Shown here: piece by piece, positions 25,752-33,935 of the stretch
Layout of the letters: every line of letters starts with the position of its first letter
How positions within the stretch are numbered: the first letter of the stretch is position 1
Source of the DNA: Caldilineaceae bacterium
GTDB taxonomy: Bacteria > Chloroflexota > Anaerolineae > Caldilineales > Caldilineaceae
DNA length: 64,000 nucleotides
NCBI GenBank assembly: GCA_026645575.1
Contig: JAPKMW010000055.1
Location: 8,012 to 72,011 of the forward strand
Reading direction: 5' to 3'
The notes under the pieces: model-generated
The model's database searches: none
The model's input: only the letters and a program-made list of their open reading frames with translations
Told to the model about the DNA's origin: nothing
Position numbers and translations under genes: made by a program

Positions 25752-27353
25752 TTATTTTATCCATTGAAAGAGAGGGTCGTTGATCTCAGCAACCAAGGTA
25801 GGTTGGACGCCAGGGGTGAGGGTCCACAGGTAGAGCAGCGGCGTTTCGCCACGGGCGCGACCAGTGACATAGCCCAGCACTGCACCCGTCGGACTCCACT
25901 GGTAACGGACACTCTCGCCGGTGATTGCCTGCGTCTGACCGCTCGCCACCTCCAGCAACCACAAAGTCTGCTCGCCACTAGCCACTTCGCGGGTCAGATA
26001 GGCCAGCCACTTGCCGTCCGCCGACCAACTGGGATCTTCCCCCGCCACACTGTTGATGGTCGTCACCGTGCGCCCCTGACTGTCCAGCCGTTGTAAGCCT
26101 TGCGCCGAACTCACCACCAGCGTCCGCCCATCTGCCGACCAAGCCGGACTCCAACTGTCGCTGTGGGTCAATTGCTGCAACCCGCTGCCATCGGCATTGA
26201 TGCGGTACACTCGCCGCTCCACCCCCTGCCACAAGTCGAAGGCCAGCACCTTCCCGCCCGGCGCCCAGGCAAAACGATTCACCCCGGCAACGCCGGTCCC
26301 CGGCAACGCCTGTGTCTCACCAGTCGCCACTGTGTACAACCCGATTCGGCTGCGCTCCCCAGATCCAAGTAGATAGGCTACCTGGCTCCCGTCCGGCGAC
26401 CATTGCAGATCACTTTTGGCTTCGCCGCCGGTTGTCACCACCTTGCTCCGCCCGTTCCGCAGATCCAGCAAGTGAACTTCGTTATCCGTCCCCAGATAGG
26501 CCACCTGTTGACCGGCGGCACTCCCCACTGCCCCGCGCCCATTTACCCCTAACGCTTTCGGTTGCCCCATCTGCTCACCAGTGACATAGAGCATGGGAAC
26601 GCCTTTTTCGCCGGCGGCAAAGAGCAGGTTATTTTCCTGTAGATCATGGAGTGAACGGGAAAAGAAAAATGAGGGCAAGGTTAAGGTTGAGAATGATGCG
26701 AAAGAGTCTATGACCGGTAGGGCCGCCACAACCACACAGATCAACAAGGTGGTTAACGCAATTGTCAACCAACGGGGGGAAGCATAGGCGTGCCGCCGAT
26801 GACGACCAACACGCTGTGGTGCAGGGCTGACTTGTAAGCGGACTTCAACTCGCGTAAAAACGCCATCCAAATTGACCTCAAGCCAAGTTTGGTGAGTTGT
26901 GTTAGGCGCTAGATGGCGGGTGTCGATGGAGACCTCGTAATTCATCGGAAAGGTCCGATCAGCATAAACCGGTTTACCTTGCGAGATCTGAAAAGGGCTG
27001 TTATTTTCATGACAGCGCAATTGTAATGTCGAGACTGGCCCACCAACATTGCCGACTTGTAAGGGCAAACTACGCTTTTCGCCGTAGCGCACGACACCAA
27101 AATCAAGGACAGGGGGATAAGCGACAGGCTGTGGTGCGCCAACGCCATCCTCATACAAGGGCTGCATTGGTGTGCCACACAACACTTGGAAGGCAATATT
27201 GATCTGTTTGAGTTTTTCTTCAGCGTAAGCTTTATCGGAAGCCTCGCGGAAACGATCGGGGTGGTAGACACGCACCAATTGCTTGTATTGTGCCTTGATC
27301 TCCTCGCGGGTTGCGGTTATTGGTACATCTAAAATATCGTAATAATCTTTCAT
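25752..27353 (-). CDS. DnaJ-domain membrane protein with extracytoplasmic beta-propeller
   Basis: A 533-residue protein starting MKDYYDILDV. Residues 1-65 are a J domain with intact HPD (31-33), the motif that stimulates DnaK ATPase. Residues about 78-177 look like an immunoglobulin-like beta domain (LDFGVVRYGEKRSLPLQVGN). One membrane helix is at about 195-215 (WLTIALTTLLICVVVAALPV). Residues 240-533 hold PD40/WD-like propeller blades (WSPDGSQVAYL, WAPGGKVLAFD, WSADGRTLVVS, WSADGKWLAYL). The J domain should be cytoplasmic and the propeller outside. The frame is open to ATG 27419, adding a low-complexity Gln/Gly head; ATG 27353 places the J domain at the N-terminus and is preferred on that basis. 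Confidence 0.82.
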   Translation of the reverse strand: MKDYYDILDVPITATREEIKAQYKQLVRVYHPDRFREASDKAYAEEKLKQINIAFQVLCGTPMQPLYEDGVGAPQPVAYPPVLDFGVVRYGEKRSLPLQVGNVGGPVSTLQLRCHENNSPFQISQGKPVYADRTFPMNYEVSIDTRHLAPNTTHQTWLEVNLDGVFTRVEVRLQVSPAPQRVGRHRRHAYASPRWLTIALTTLLICVVVAALPVIDSFASFSTLTLPSFFFSRSLHDLQENNLLFAAGEKGVPMLYVTGEQMGQPKALGVNGRGAVGSAAGQQVAYLGTDNEVHLLDLRNGRSKVVTTGGEAKSDLQWSPDGSQVAYLLGSGERSRIGLYTVATGETQALPGTGVAGVNRFAWAPGGKVLAFDLWQGVERRVYRINADGSGLQQLTHSDSWSPAWSADGRTLVVSSAQGLQRLDSQGRTVTTINSVAGEDPSWSADGKWLAYLTREVASGEQTLWLLEVASGQTQAITGESVRYQWSPTGAVLGYVTGRARGETPLLYLWTLTPGVQPTLVAEINDPLFQWIK

Positions 27354-27419
27354 CCGACTTCCCAAGCCTCCGATACCACTCTGTTGCCCACACTGTTGCC
27401 CATACTGTTGCGTTGTCAT

Positions 27420-28020
27420 ACAATGCTATCCGTTCTTCATTGAACAAATAGGCAGGTGTGTTGCGATGACGCGTTCTGTTCGTTTTTGGCGGTGTACGAC
27501 ACCATTATCTTATGGTTCAGAATCTTACGGTTCAGAATCTTCTAGTTCAGATTCGTCGTGCATTGCACGAATCGGGAGAAATTGATGACCACCAACAACC
27601 AGGCAACGATGATGTCTTAAAGAAGGCGTTGGGCTGTCACGTCCTTGCTCTCGGCTCAATTCAGGCTACATTTTGTAATGCGAATTCCAACGAAAGAGAA
27701 TTTAAGTATTTGCTGTTATTCTACTACAAAAGTCGTAAGAAAAACAATGTTACACCATGCCAGATACGGAAAATAATAGCACTTGGATGAGTCATTTGTT
27801 CTGACAGAATACTTACAATTTTAGTAATAAATACATGCTTAACGTCTTGTAAATATCTACAGCAAAGGTAAAACAAATCGCAAGCTCGATAGCCGGAATA
27901 ACAGCCCTAGCAAGGAGTTGGTTGCTGCCACGCGGACTGATGGTAAGCGAAAGCACACCCCAACAGCATACACATTGGACGAAACGAAAATTTTATGATA
28001 AACTGTGGGCAATCAGATAA
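27420..28020. other. AT-rich stretch of 600 bases without a recognised gene
   Basis: The stretch between the DnaJ-propeller gene and the tRNA is visibly lower in GC than its surroundings. A forward frame at 27512-27790 (92 codons) has no ribosome site, no family resemblance and codon use unlike its neighbours. A short direct repeat is seen at 27510-27545 (tatggttcagaatcttacgg). It may be a remnant of transferred DNA next to the tRNA, but no integrase or attachment duplication was found. Confidence 0.5.
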
Positions 28021-28094
28021 GCGCCTGTAGCTCAGCGGACTAGAGCATTGGTCTTCGGAACCAAGAGTCGGGGGTTCGAATCCCTCCAGGCGTG
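28021..28094 (+). tRNA. tRNA-Arg (anticodon TCG)
   Basis: A full cloverleaf can be drawn. The acceptor stem is GCGCCTG with CAGGCGT (including one G-T pair), the D arm contains TAGCTCAGCGGACTAGAGC, the anticodon stem TTGGT/ACCAA encloses CTTCGGA with anticodon TCG at 28055-28057, and the T arm contains GGGGGTTCGAATCCCTC. No CCA is encoded. TTGGAC at 27975 with TATGAT or GATAAA near 27994-28002 may be the promoter. A strong terminator follows. Confidence 0.93.
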
Positions 28095-28109
28095 CTGGAT
28101 CTAGCATAG

Positions 28110-28156
28110 AACACCCTTTCCGCGTGCGTTTAAGCGCAGCGTGAAGGGTGTTTTTC
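28110..28156 (+). terminator. Rho-independent terminator after tRNA-Arg
   Basis: AACACCCTT at 28110-28118 pairs with AAGGGTGTT at 28144-28152, with an inner GC-rich stem, and is followed by a T run and TCT. It is placed 16 bases after the tRNA. Confidence 0.85.
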
Positions 28157-28266
28157 TATACGTAAAGTAAAGCCTATCACATTACACACTGTTTACGAAA
28201 TTTTACTACTTGATTGTGCAACAATTGGGCGAGCCTGCTGCCGGAAGCACATAGATCAAACATAAG

Positions 28267-29217
28267 ATGGAACTAGCACTCATTGTCAACCTACTCGCCG
28301 CCGGCATCCGCTCCGGCACGGCGATTCTCTTTGCTACAATTGGCGAAATCTTTGCAGAGCGGGCGGGGGTCTTGAATCTGGGTGTGGAGGGGATGATGCT
28401 TATGGGCGCAGTGACAGCCTATGGCGTCGCCTACCAGAGTGGCAGTCCCTGGCTGGGGCTGGCGGCGGCGGCATTGGTGGGGGCGGGATTGGCGCTGCTG
28501 CACGCCTTTGTCACCATCACCTTGCGCGCCGACCAGGTGGTAAGCGGACTGGCGCTGACCTTTTTGGGCGCCGGTATGAGCGCCGTGCTGGGGGCGCCTT
28601 TGGTGGAAGTCAAGCAGGCGCCCCGTTTGCCCAATTTTGATATTCCCATCCTCGCTGATTTGCCCATTATCGGGCCGATCTTTTTTCAGCACAATGTCAT
28701 CATCTACCTCGGTTTTTTGTTGGCGCCATTGGCCTGGTTTTATATCTATCGCACACGCCCTGGTCAGGAATTGCGCGCCATTGGCGAATATCCGGCGGCG
28801 GCGGATGTGCTGGGCATCAATGTCTACCGACAGCGCTATTGCTATGTGATCGTAGGCGGACTGTTGACCGGGATTGCCGGCGGCGCCTTAACGCTGGCGA
28901 TCACACCGCTCTGGATCGAAGGGGTGACTGCCGGTCAGGGCTGGATCGCGGTTGGGTTGGTCATCTTTGCCGGGTGGAATCCCCTACAAGCGGCGCTAGG
29001 CTCCTATCTCTTTGGCGCCATTCGCCGCTTGCCGCTTGATCTGCAAAGTCTGCCCTTTTTCCTACGCAGCCCCCATCTTGGTTACTTTATGAATATGTTG
29101 CCCTATCTCTTCACGATTCTGGTCCTGGTCATTGGCTCGCGCGAAGCCCTACGCCGCCGCGTCGGCGCACCGGCAGCCTTGGGCCTGCCCTACATCCGGG
29201 AAGATCGGGGGCGCTAG
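28267..29217 (+). CDS. ABC transporter permease, nucleoside/BMP type
   Basis: A 316-residue membrane permease of the branched-chain/ribose type, closest in look to the nucleoside importer permeases (NupQ/YufQ). Family marks are GEIFAERAGVLNLGVEGMML near residue 28 and RAIGEYPAAADVLGINVYR followed by GGLLTGIAGG, with eight or more hydrophobic helices. Such permeases work with a BMP-family binding protein, an ATPase and usually a second permease; none is adjacent, although upstream genes beyond the tRNA face elsewhere. It therefore appears as an orphan subunit whose partners must be encoded elsewhere. ATG 28267 starts directly with the first helix. Confidence 0.82.
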   Translation: MELALIVNLLAAGIRSGTAILFATIGEIFAERAGVLNLGVEGMMLMGAVTAYGVAYQSGSPWLGLAAAALVGAGLALLHAFVTITLRADQVVSGLALTFLGAGMSAVLGAPLVEVKQAPRLPNFDIPILADLPIIGPIFFQHNVIIYLGFLLAPLAWFYIYRTRPGQELRAIGEYPAAADVLGINVYRQRYCYVIVGGLLTGIAGGALTLAITPLWIEGVTAGQGWIAVGLVIFAGWNPLQAALGSYLFGAIRRLPLDLQSLPFFLRSPHLGYFMNMLPYLFTILVLVIGSREALRRRVGAPAALGLPYIREDRGR

Positions 29218-29227
29218 GGTTCATTTA

Positions 29228-29285
29228 CGGGAGTAGAGACTTAAGTTTTTCTGGAGGCCCCGAAGACTAACGTCTTTACGACGAT
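29228..29285. repeat. Decayed GTAGTAAAGAC hairpin
   Basis: GTAGAGACTTAAGTTTTT and AAGACTAACGTCTTTACGAC form a weak inverted repeat resembling the better-preserved hairpin at 20768-20829. Confidence 0.45.
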
Positions 29286-29317
29286 TTATCAACAGTTCAC
29301 GCAACACGCAGCACGGC

Positions 29318-29372
29318 TCATGGGAGATTGGGAGATAGAGAATCTCTTGGTCTCTCTATCTCCCAATCTCTT
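29318..29372. repeat. Inverted short-tandem-repeat array (GGGAGATT units)
   Basis: Units gggagattgggagatagaga are mirrored by tctctatctcccaatctc. It resembles the array at 14632. An in-frame extension of the downstream flippase frame translates through it and is not credited. Confidence 0.8.
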
Positions 29373-29415
29373 TATCAATTCGCCCATCCGTGCAAGCCAT
29401 GTTACAATCGGCGTC

Positions 29416-30966
29416 ATGAAACAAACGGTTCAACCATCGACGCCTTCCCTGATGGCCCAAGGGGCGACAACATCAACCCAATCACCAACCCCGCGCCAGA
29501 CTGGCCGTCGGCTGCTGGTCAATACAGGTGCGCTGGCTGGTTCCAGCCTCTGGCGTATTGTGACCAGCTTTGCCCTCCAACTGGTGATCGCCCGCCAATT
29601 GGGGGTGGTGGGGTTGGGGCAATATACCATTGCGTTAGCCTATCTCAATGTTTGCCAGATCTTGTCGGAACTGGGGTTGCCGGCGTTGCTGGTGCGCGAT
29701 CTGGCGCAGATGCCCTGGTTACGGCGGCACTATTTTCGCCTGGCGTTGACGGTGCAATTGGTGGCGGCGCTGGCCGTTTGGGGGCTGCTGATTCTGGTGA
29801 CGACGTTGCTCCCTTTTTCACCGGAGGCGCAGCGGATGTTGTGGATCGTCGGCGCCTCGTTGCCCTTTTACGCCGTCACTTCGGTGACACAGACGCTCTT
29901 CCAAGCCAGCGAACGGATGGAAACGGTAATGGGGATTGAGTTGGCGATCAATACGCTCATTCTGGTTGGCAGCGTCGGCGTGATTATTTTGGGCGGGACA
30001 ACGCAACAGTTGGCCGTCGTACTGGTCGTTACGCAGATGAGTTCGGCGGCGTTGGGGTTGTGGTTGCTCCAGCGCAGCGCGATCTTTGCCGGGCCGCAAG
30101 AGCCGGTGCATTGGCAGTGGTCGTGGCTCTGGCGACGGGCCGGGCCATTCTATTCACTCTCGCTGGCCGATGTTTTGCTACAACGCACCGACATTATGCT
30201 GCTGAGTATTGTTGCCGGCGAGACGGTGACGGGTATCTATGGCGCCGCCTACAACCTGGTGCGCGTCGGCTTGAAGCTAGTGCAAAATTTCTGGGCGGCG
30301 CTCTACCCCACCCTCAGCCGCTTGCACCGGCAGGCGCCCCAACACTATACACGCCTCTGCAATTTTAGCTTGCGTTATGGGCTGCTGGCCTTGCTGGCGG
30401 CAGCCGCGATTGGCGCGGGCCTGACGCCCGATATTCTCCATATTATTTATGGCGCCGGCTACCAGGAAGCGACCTTTGTGCTGGAAATTCTGCTCTGGAG
30501 CACGCCTTTGTATCTGATTGAAAATTACACCCAACTGTTGCTCATGGTGGAACAACGGCCTTTACAGAGCCTGCGGGTGACAGGGTTGCATCTGCTGACG
30601 CTCTTCTGTCTGATTCCGCTGCTCACACCGCTCTTGGGAGCGCCGGGGACCGCTTGGGCAGTTTTGGCGGCGGGCGGCGCCGGTGCAGTGATAAGCTTTC
30701 ACCTGCTCCGCCGGGGGGCGCTTCCCCATACCATCGCGCACCCCTACACCATGATCGTCTTAGCTAGTGGCAGCTTTTTGCTCAGTCTCTATCTACCGCT
30801 GGCGTGGCCCTGGCGCTTATTGATCGGGGGCGCACTCTATGGTGCGGTTGTCTGGTGGGCGCAGTTGGTCGATCCGCAAGATTGGCAACTGGTGCGGCGC
30901 ATCCTTCGCAAAGGCGAGGATGGCGCAACGACGCTGGACAACGGGGCCGGCAATTTGGTAAAGTGA
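29416..30966 (+). CDS. Wzx-like polysaccharide flippase (MOP superfamily)
   Basis: A 516-residue membrane protein with about 12-14 hydrophobic helices and the MOP/oligosaccharide-flippase layout. LLVNTGALAGSSLWRIVTSF begins the first helix, and YSLSLADVLLQRTDIMLLSI in the middle and EILLWSTPLYLIENYTQLLL later match family helices. It would flip lipid-linked glycans across the membrane, and it opens the plus-strand glycan cluster. ATG 29416 (MKQTVQPS) is chosen because the frame before it is translated repeat; the ribosome site is poor. The next glycosyltransferase starts 132 bases downstream. Confidence 0.82.
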   Translation: MKQTVQPSTPSLMAQGATTSTQSPTPRQTGRRLLVNTGALAGSSLWRIVTSFALQLVIARQLGVVGLGQYTIALAYLNVCQILSELGLPALLVRDLAQMPWLRRHYFRLALTVQLVAALAVWGLLILVTTLLPFSPEAQRMLWIVGASLPFYAVTSVTQTLFQASERMETVMGIELAINTLILVGSVGVIILGGTTQQLAVVLVVTQMSSAALGLWLLQRSAIFAGPQEPVHWQWSWLWRRAGPFYSLSLADVLLQRTDIMLLSIVAGETVTGIYGAAYNLVRVGLKLVQNFWAALYPTLSRLHRQAPQHYTRLCNFSLRYGLLALLAAAAIGAGLTPDILHIIYGAGYQEATFVLEILLWSTPLYLIENYTQLLLMVEQRPLQSLRVTGLHLLTLFCLIPLLTPLLGAPGTAWAVLAAGGAGAVISFHLLRRGALPHTIAHPYTMIVLASGSFLLSLYLPLAWPWRLLIGGALYGAVVWWAQLVDPQDWQLVRRILRKGEDGATTLDNGAGNLVK

Positions 30967-31098
30967 ATCAATTGCAATAGAATGGATCTTTGTTTGTCAG
31001 TTTGTCGGTTTTGCACCCAAACGACACCCATTCAACCAACGTTCATTCAACCAACGTTGGTTGAGCCTGTCGAAACCAACGATCAAGCCGAGAAAGCT

Positions 31099-32505
31099 AT
31101 GTGGGACGTAAGCAACGAACAACAACAGGTGACAGCGCCGGCAACCACTGCAACAGTAACAAACGCGGCAGTGACAAACGCGACTGCAACAAATGCGACT
31201 GCAACAAACGCGACTGCAACAAACGCAACCACAGACGCCCCCCAACGCCCCTATCGGGTCTTGATGATTGCGCCAACCAGTTTTTTTGCTGACTATGGCT
31301 GTCATGTGCGGATCTATGAAGAGGTGCGCATTTTGCAGCAATTGGGCCATCGCGTCACGGTGGCGACCTATCGCAACGGCAGTGATGTGCCGGGGTTGGA
31401 CATTCGACGCACGCTGCCGATTCCCTGGCGGCGCCACTATGAAGTAGGGTCGAGTCGGCACAAGATCGCCTTCGATCTGCTGCTGGGCTTGAAGACCTTG
31501 CAATTACTGCTCCAGCACCGCTACGATGTCATTCACGCGCACCTTCACGAAGGGGCGTTGATTGCCCTGGTGTTGGGGCGTCTGTTCCACTTGCCGGTCG
31601 TCTTTGATTTTCAGGGCAGCCTGACTGAGGAGATGATCGACCATCACTTCCTACGGCGCGATAGTCGCTTCTACCACTTGTTACGCCGATTGGAGCGCTG
31701 GATCGATCAGAGTTCAGCGGTGATCTTTCCCAGTTCCACCGAAGGTGGCCGCATTCTGGTCGATCAATTTGCTTGTCAGAGCGCGGCTGTCCGCACACTG
31801 GTGGACCGGGTGGACACCGATGTCTTTCGCCCGGCCAGTGACTATCCCTTGGCAATGCGCCAGGAAAAACGGGTGCAGCTTGGCATTCCCGCCGACGCCA
31901 AAGTGATTGTTTACCTAGGGCTATTGGCCGAGTATCAGGGGACGGGGTTGTTATTAGAAGCAATGCAGCGTATCCTGCAACGCCGTTCTGACGTGTATCT
32001 ATTATTGATGGGCTTTCCCGGTATTGACATCTACGAACAAAAGGCCAGAGACTTGGGCATTCGTGATCGGGTCATCTTTACCGGTCGCGTCCCCTATCGC
32101 GAAACAGCGCCGCTCTATCTGGCGCTGGGCGATGTGGCAGTGGCGCCCAAGTTGAGCCTGACCGAAAGCGCGGGCAAACTGTTAAATTACATGGCGGTTG
32201 CGCTGCCAACCGTCGCCTTTGACACGCCGGTGGCACGGGAATTTTTGGGGTTGCACGGGTTGCTGGCCGAACGGGGCAATGTGCAGAGTTTGGCCGAAAA
32301 GCTTTTGCTTGCGTTAGCGTCCCCGGAACTGGGTGCGCCGCTCCGGCAGCGGGCGGTCCAACACTTTAGTTGGCGCGCCGCCGGTGAAGCCATTGTCGCC
32401 GCCTACGATGAATTGACGCAACCAGGGTTGACGAAACCTGCATTGGCGCAGACCCAGCCACGAGAAAAAAGTGTACAAGCGGAATGGATCATTACACAAA
32501 AGTAG
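31099..32505 (+). CDS. GT4-type glycosyltransferase with a repetitive N-terminus
   Basis: A 468-residue GT-B glycosyltransferase. The N-domain begins at YRVLMIAPTSFFADYGCHVR around residue 53 and the C-domain nucleotide-sugar site contains KVIVYLGLLAEYQGTGLLLE and later APKLSLTESAGKLLNYMA with the E-x7-E type acid pair. Residues 21-45 are five copies of Thr-Asn-Ala-Thr-Ala, coded by a 15-bp tandem repeat at 31159-31233, probably a disordered tail. ATG 31099 follows GAGAAAG; upstream in-frame codons cross repetitive DNA. Its last 22 bases overlap the start of the next gene. Confidence 0.82.
   Translation: MWDVSNEQQQVTAPATTATVTNAAVTNATATNATATNATATNATTDAPQRPYRVLMIAPTSFFADYGCHVRIYEEVRILQQLGHRVTVATYRNGSDVPGLDIRRTLPIPWRRHYEVGSSRHKIAFDLLLGLKTLQLLLQHRYDVIHAHLHEGALIALVLGRLFHLPVVFDFQGSLTEEMIDHHFLRRDSRFYHLLRRLERWIDQSSAVIFPSSTEGGRILVDQFACQSAAVRTLVDRVDTDVFRPASDYPLAMRQEKRVQLGIPADAKVIVYLGLLAEYQGTGLLLEAMQRILQRRSDVYLLLMGFPGIDIYEQKARDLGIRDRVIFTGRVPYRETAPLYLALGDVAVAPKLSLTESAGKLLNYMAVALPTVAFDTPVAREFLGLHGLLAERGNVQSLAEKLLLALASPELGAPLRQRAVQHFSWRAAGEAIVAAYDELTQPGLTKPALAQTQPREKSVQAEWIITQK
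31159..31233 (+). repeat. In-gene 15-bp tandem repeat (Thr-Asn-Ala-Thr-Ala)
   Basis: Five units of ACAAACGCGACTGCA type with small changes, in frame in the glycosyltransferase N-terminus. Copy number could vary without shifting the frame. Confidence 0.8.
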
Positions 32506-33827
32506 CCGACTACGGTCAATCCCAGGGCCAACCCCAGTCGCCTAAGGCAGCAACGTGCAGGTTGCCCGGTTACGCCGCATGGCGTAGCCAGGTTGTCATC
32601 CTGACATTTGCCCTTCTCTTCTTGGCCTATCGCCTGGCACTGCTGCCGGCGCTGGCAGAAGATGCACAACAAACCATTCCCGACGCCACCGTCTACCTCC
32701 CGTTGGTGATGACCCAAGCACAGGAAAAGGGGGTGGCGCCGCGCATGGGCTTTGGCTTGATCAGTGGACCAATAAGCCGCTACCCGGAAGCCGCGCAACT
32801 GGGCGCCGGCTGGTATCTCGATTGGACGGTGCGGGTGGCGCCGGAACGCCCAAACAATATCGAGTATGCCCAGATGATTCGGGTGCATCAAAAGCTGGCT
32901 TGTGGGGCCTGGCACCATGGCTATCGCGCAATCTGCCCCTACGCCCTTCCCTACGATTATGTTTACCGGCCAGACCAAGCTACGATTGAAACCGCAGTAC
33001 GAGCTAACCCAGGATCGCTTTGGCTCATTGGCAATGAGATGGATCGGATTGATTGGACAGAAGCATGTACTGAATGGGAAAATGGTCATTGCAAAACCGG
33101 TATATTTAACGGCCAAGATGAAATCCTCCCGCAAACCTATGCTGTTGCCTACCACGATCTCTATCAGATCATCAAGGCAGCCGACCCGACCGCCCGCGTT
33201 GCCATCGGTGGCGTTATTCAAGCGACACCACTACGGCTCCAATACCTAACCAGAATTTGGGATAGTTATCAGGCCACTTATTCGACCACCATGCCGGTGG
33301 ATGTCTGGAATGTCCATAATTTTATTATTCGTGAAAAGGCCAAAGAGTGGGGGGCTGAGATTCCACCAGGGATCAATGCCCAAGAAGGCGCCTATACTGT
33401 TGGGCCAAATACCACGCATATCGACATGACCATCTTTGACCAGCAGATTCGCGCTTTTCGTCAATGGATGAAGGATCGTGGTCAACAGGAAAAACCACTC
33501 ATCGTCAGCGAGTATGGAGTTCTTTATTCCAACAAACTAATTGGATTATGTAAAGGCACCGAAGAAGAAATCAACATCTGCAATAATAATGATCCCAGTT
33601 ATGTCCAAAATTTCATGGTATCTACTTTTGATTATTTTTATCTAACCAAGGATTGTACCTTGGGCATGCCCAGCGACGGTTGTCGGCTGGTGCAGCAGTG
33701 GAACTGGTATAGCCTAGATGACACCTGGGGTAATTTTAATATTCACAGCCGGCTCTTTGATCCCAACACCACCAACATCACAGCGACCGGCGAACGCTAT
33801 CGGCGTTATATTGCCGAAACCCCATAA
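32484..33827 (+). CDS. Exported glycosidase-like TIM-barrel protein (first of tandem pair)
   Basis: A 447-residue protein with an N-terminal membrane segment at about 36-58 (VVILTFALLFLAYRLALLPA). The body resembles clan GH-A glycoside hydrolases: LWLIGNEMDRIDW gives the Asn-Glu acid/base pair (Glu185) and LIVSEYGVLY the expected nucleophile (Glu343). PVDVWNVHNF lies between them as in that fold. The family is not one I can name. It is a close paralogue of the next gene, sharing long stretches such as RVHQKLAC, AADPTA..AIGGVIQAT and QWMK.RGQQEKPLIV. It probably trims or binds the glycan built by the surrounding genes. The start overlaps the previous gene by 22 bases. Confidence 0.7.
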   Translation: MDHYTKVADYGQSQGQPQSPKAATCRLPGYAAWRSQVVILTFALLFLAYRLALLPALAEDAQQTIPDATVYLPLVMTQAQEKGVAPRMGFGLISGPISRYPEAAQLGAGWYLDWTVRVAPERPNNIEYAQMIRVHQKLACGAWHHGYRAICPYALPYDYVYRPDQATIETAVRANPGSLWLIGNEMDRIDWTEACTEWENGHCKTGIFNGQDEILPQTYAVAYHDLYQIIKAADPTARVAIGGVIQATPLRLQYLTRIWDSYQATYSTTMPVDVWNVHNFIIREKAKEWGAEIPPGINAQEGAYTVGPNTTHIDMTIFDQQIRAFRQWMKDRGQQEKPLIVSEYGVLYSNKLIGLCKGTEEEINICNNNDPSYVQNFMVSTFDYFYLTKDCTLGMPSDGCRLVQQWNWYSLDDTWGNFNIHSRLFDPNTTNITATGERYRRYIAETP

Positions 33828-33858
33828 GCTATCATCTTTATCCATGATAGAGAGGAAA

Positions 33859-33906
33859 CTTCCGCCTGCTCGTAGCGGGTACTCACTCGCTACGAGCAGG
33901 CGGAAG
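33859..33906. repeat. Short REP-like palindrome, GCTCGTAGC core
   Basis: CTTCCGCCTGCTCGTAGCG and the exact complement around a 10-base loop. The core matches the GCTCGTAGCC family with a shorter interior. It lies between the paired glycosidase-like genes. Confidence 0.8.
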
Positions 33907-33935
33907 ACGGAGTCAATTGACACAAGGAGTTTAGC

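Noticed and set aside
27512..27790. 92-codon forward frame in the AT-rich gap
   Set aside because: No ribosome site, composition unlike neighbours, no recognisable fold; kept only as part of the gap description.
27420..28020. Integration site of a mobile element beside the tRNA
   Set aside because: The AT-rich stretch is suggestive, but no integrase, no duplicated tRNA end and no element boundary could be found.
27907..28107. Reverse-strand frame with [18 protein letters not shown] translation
   Set aside because: It is the antisense reading of the tRNA-Arg gene, a well-known false protein in databases.
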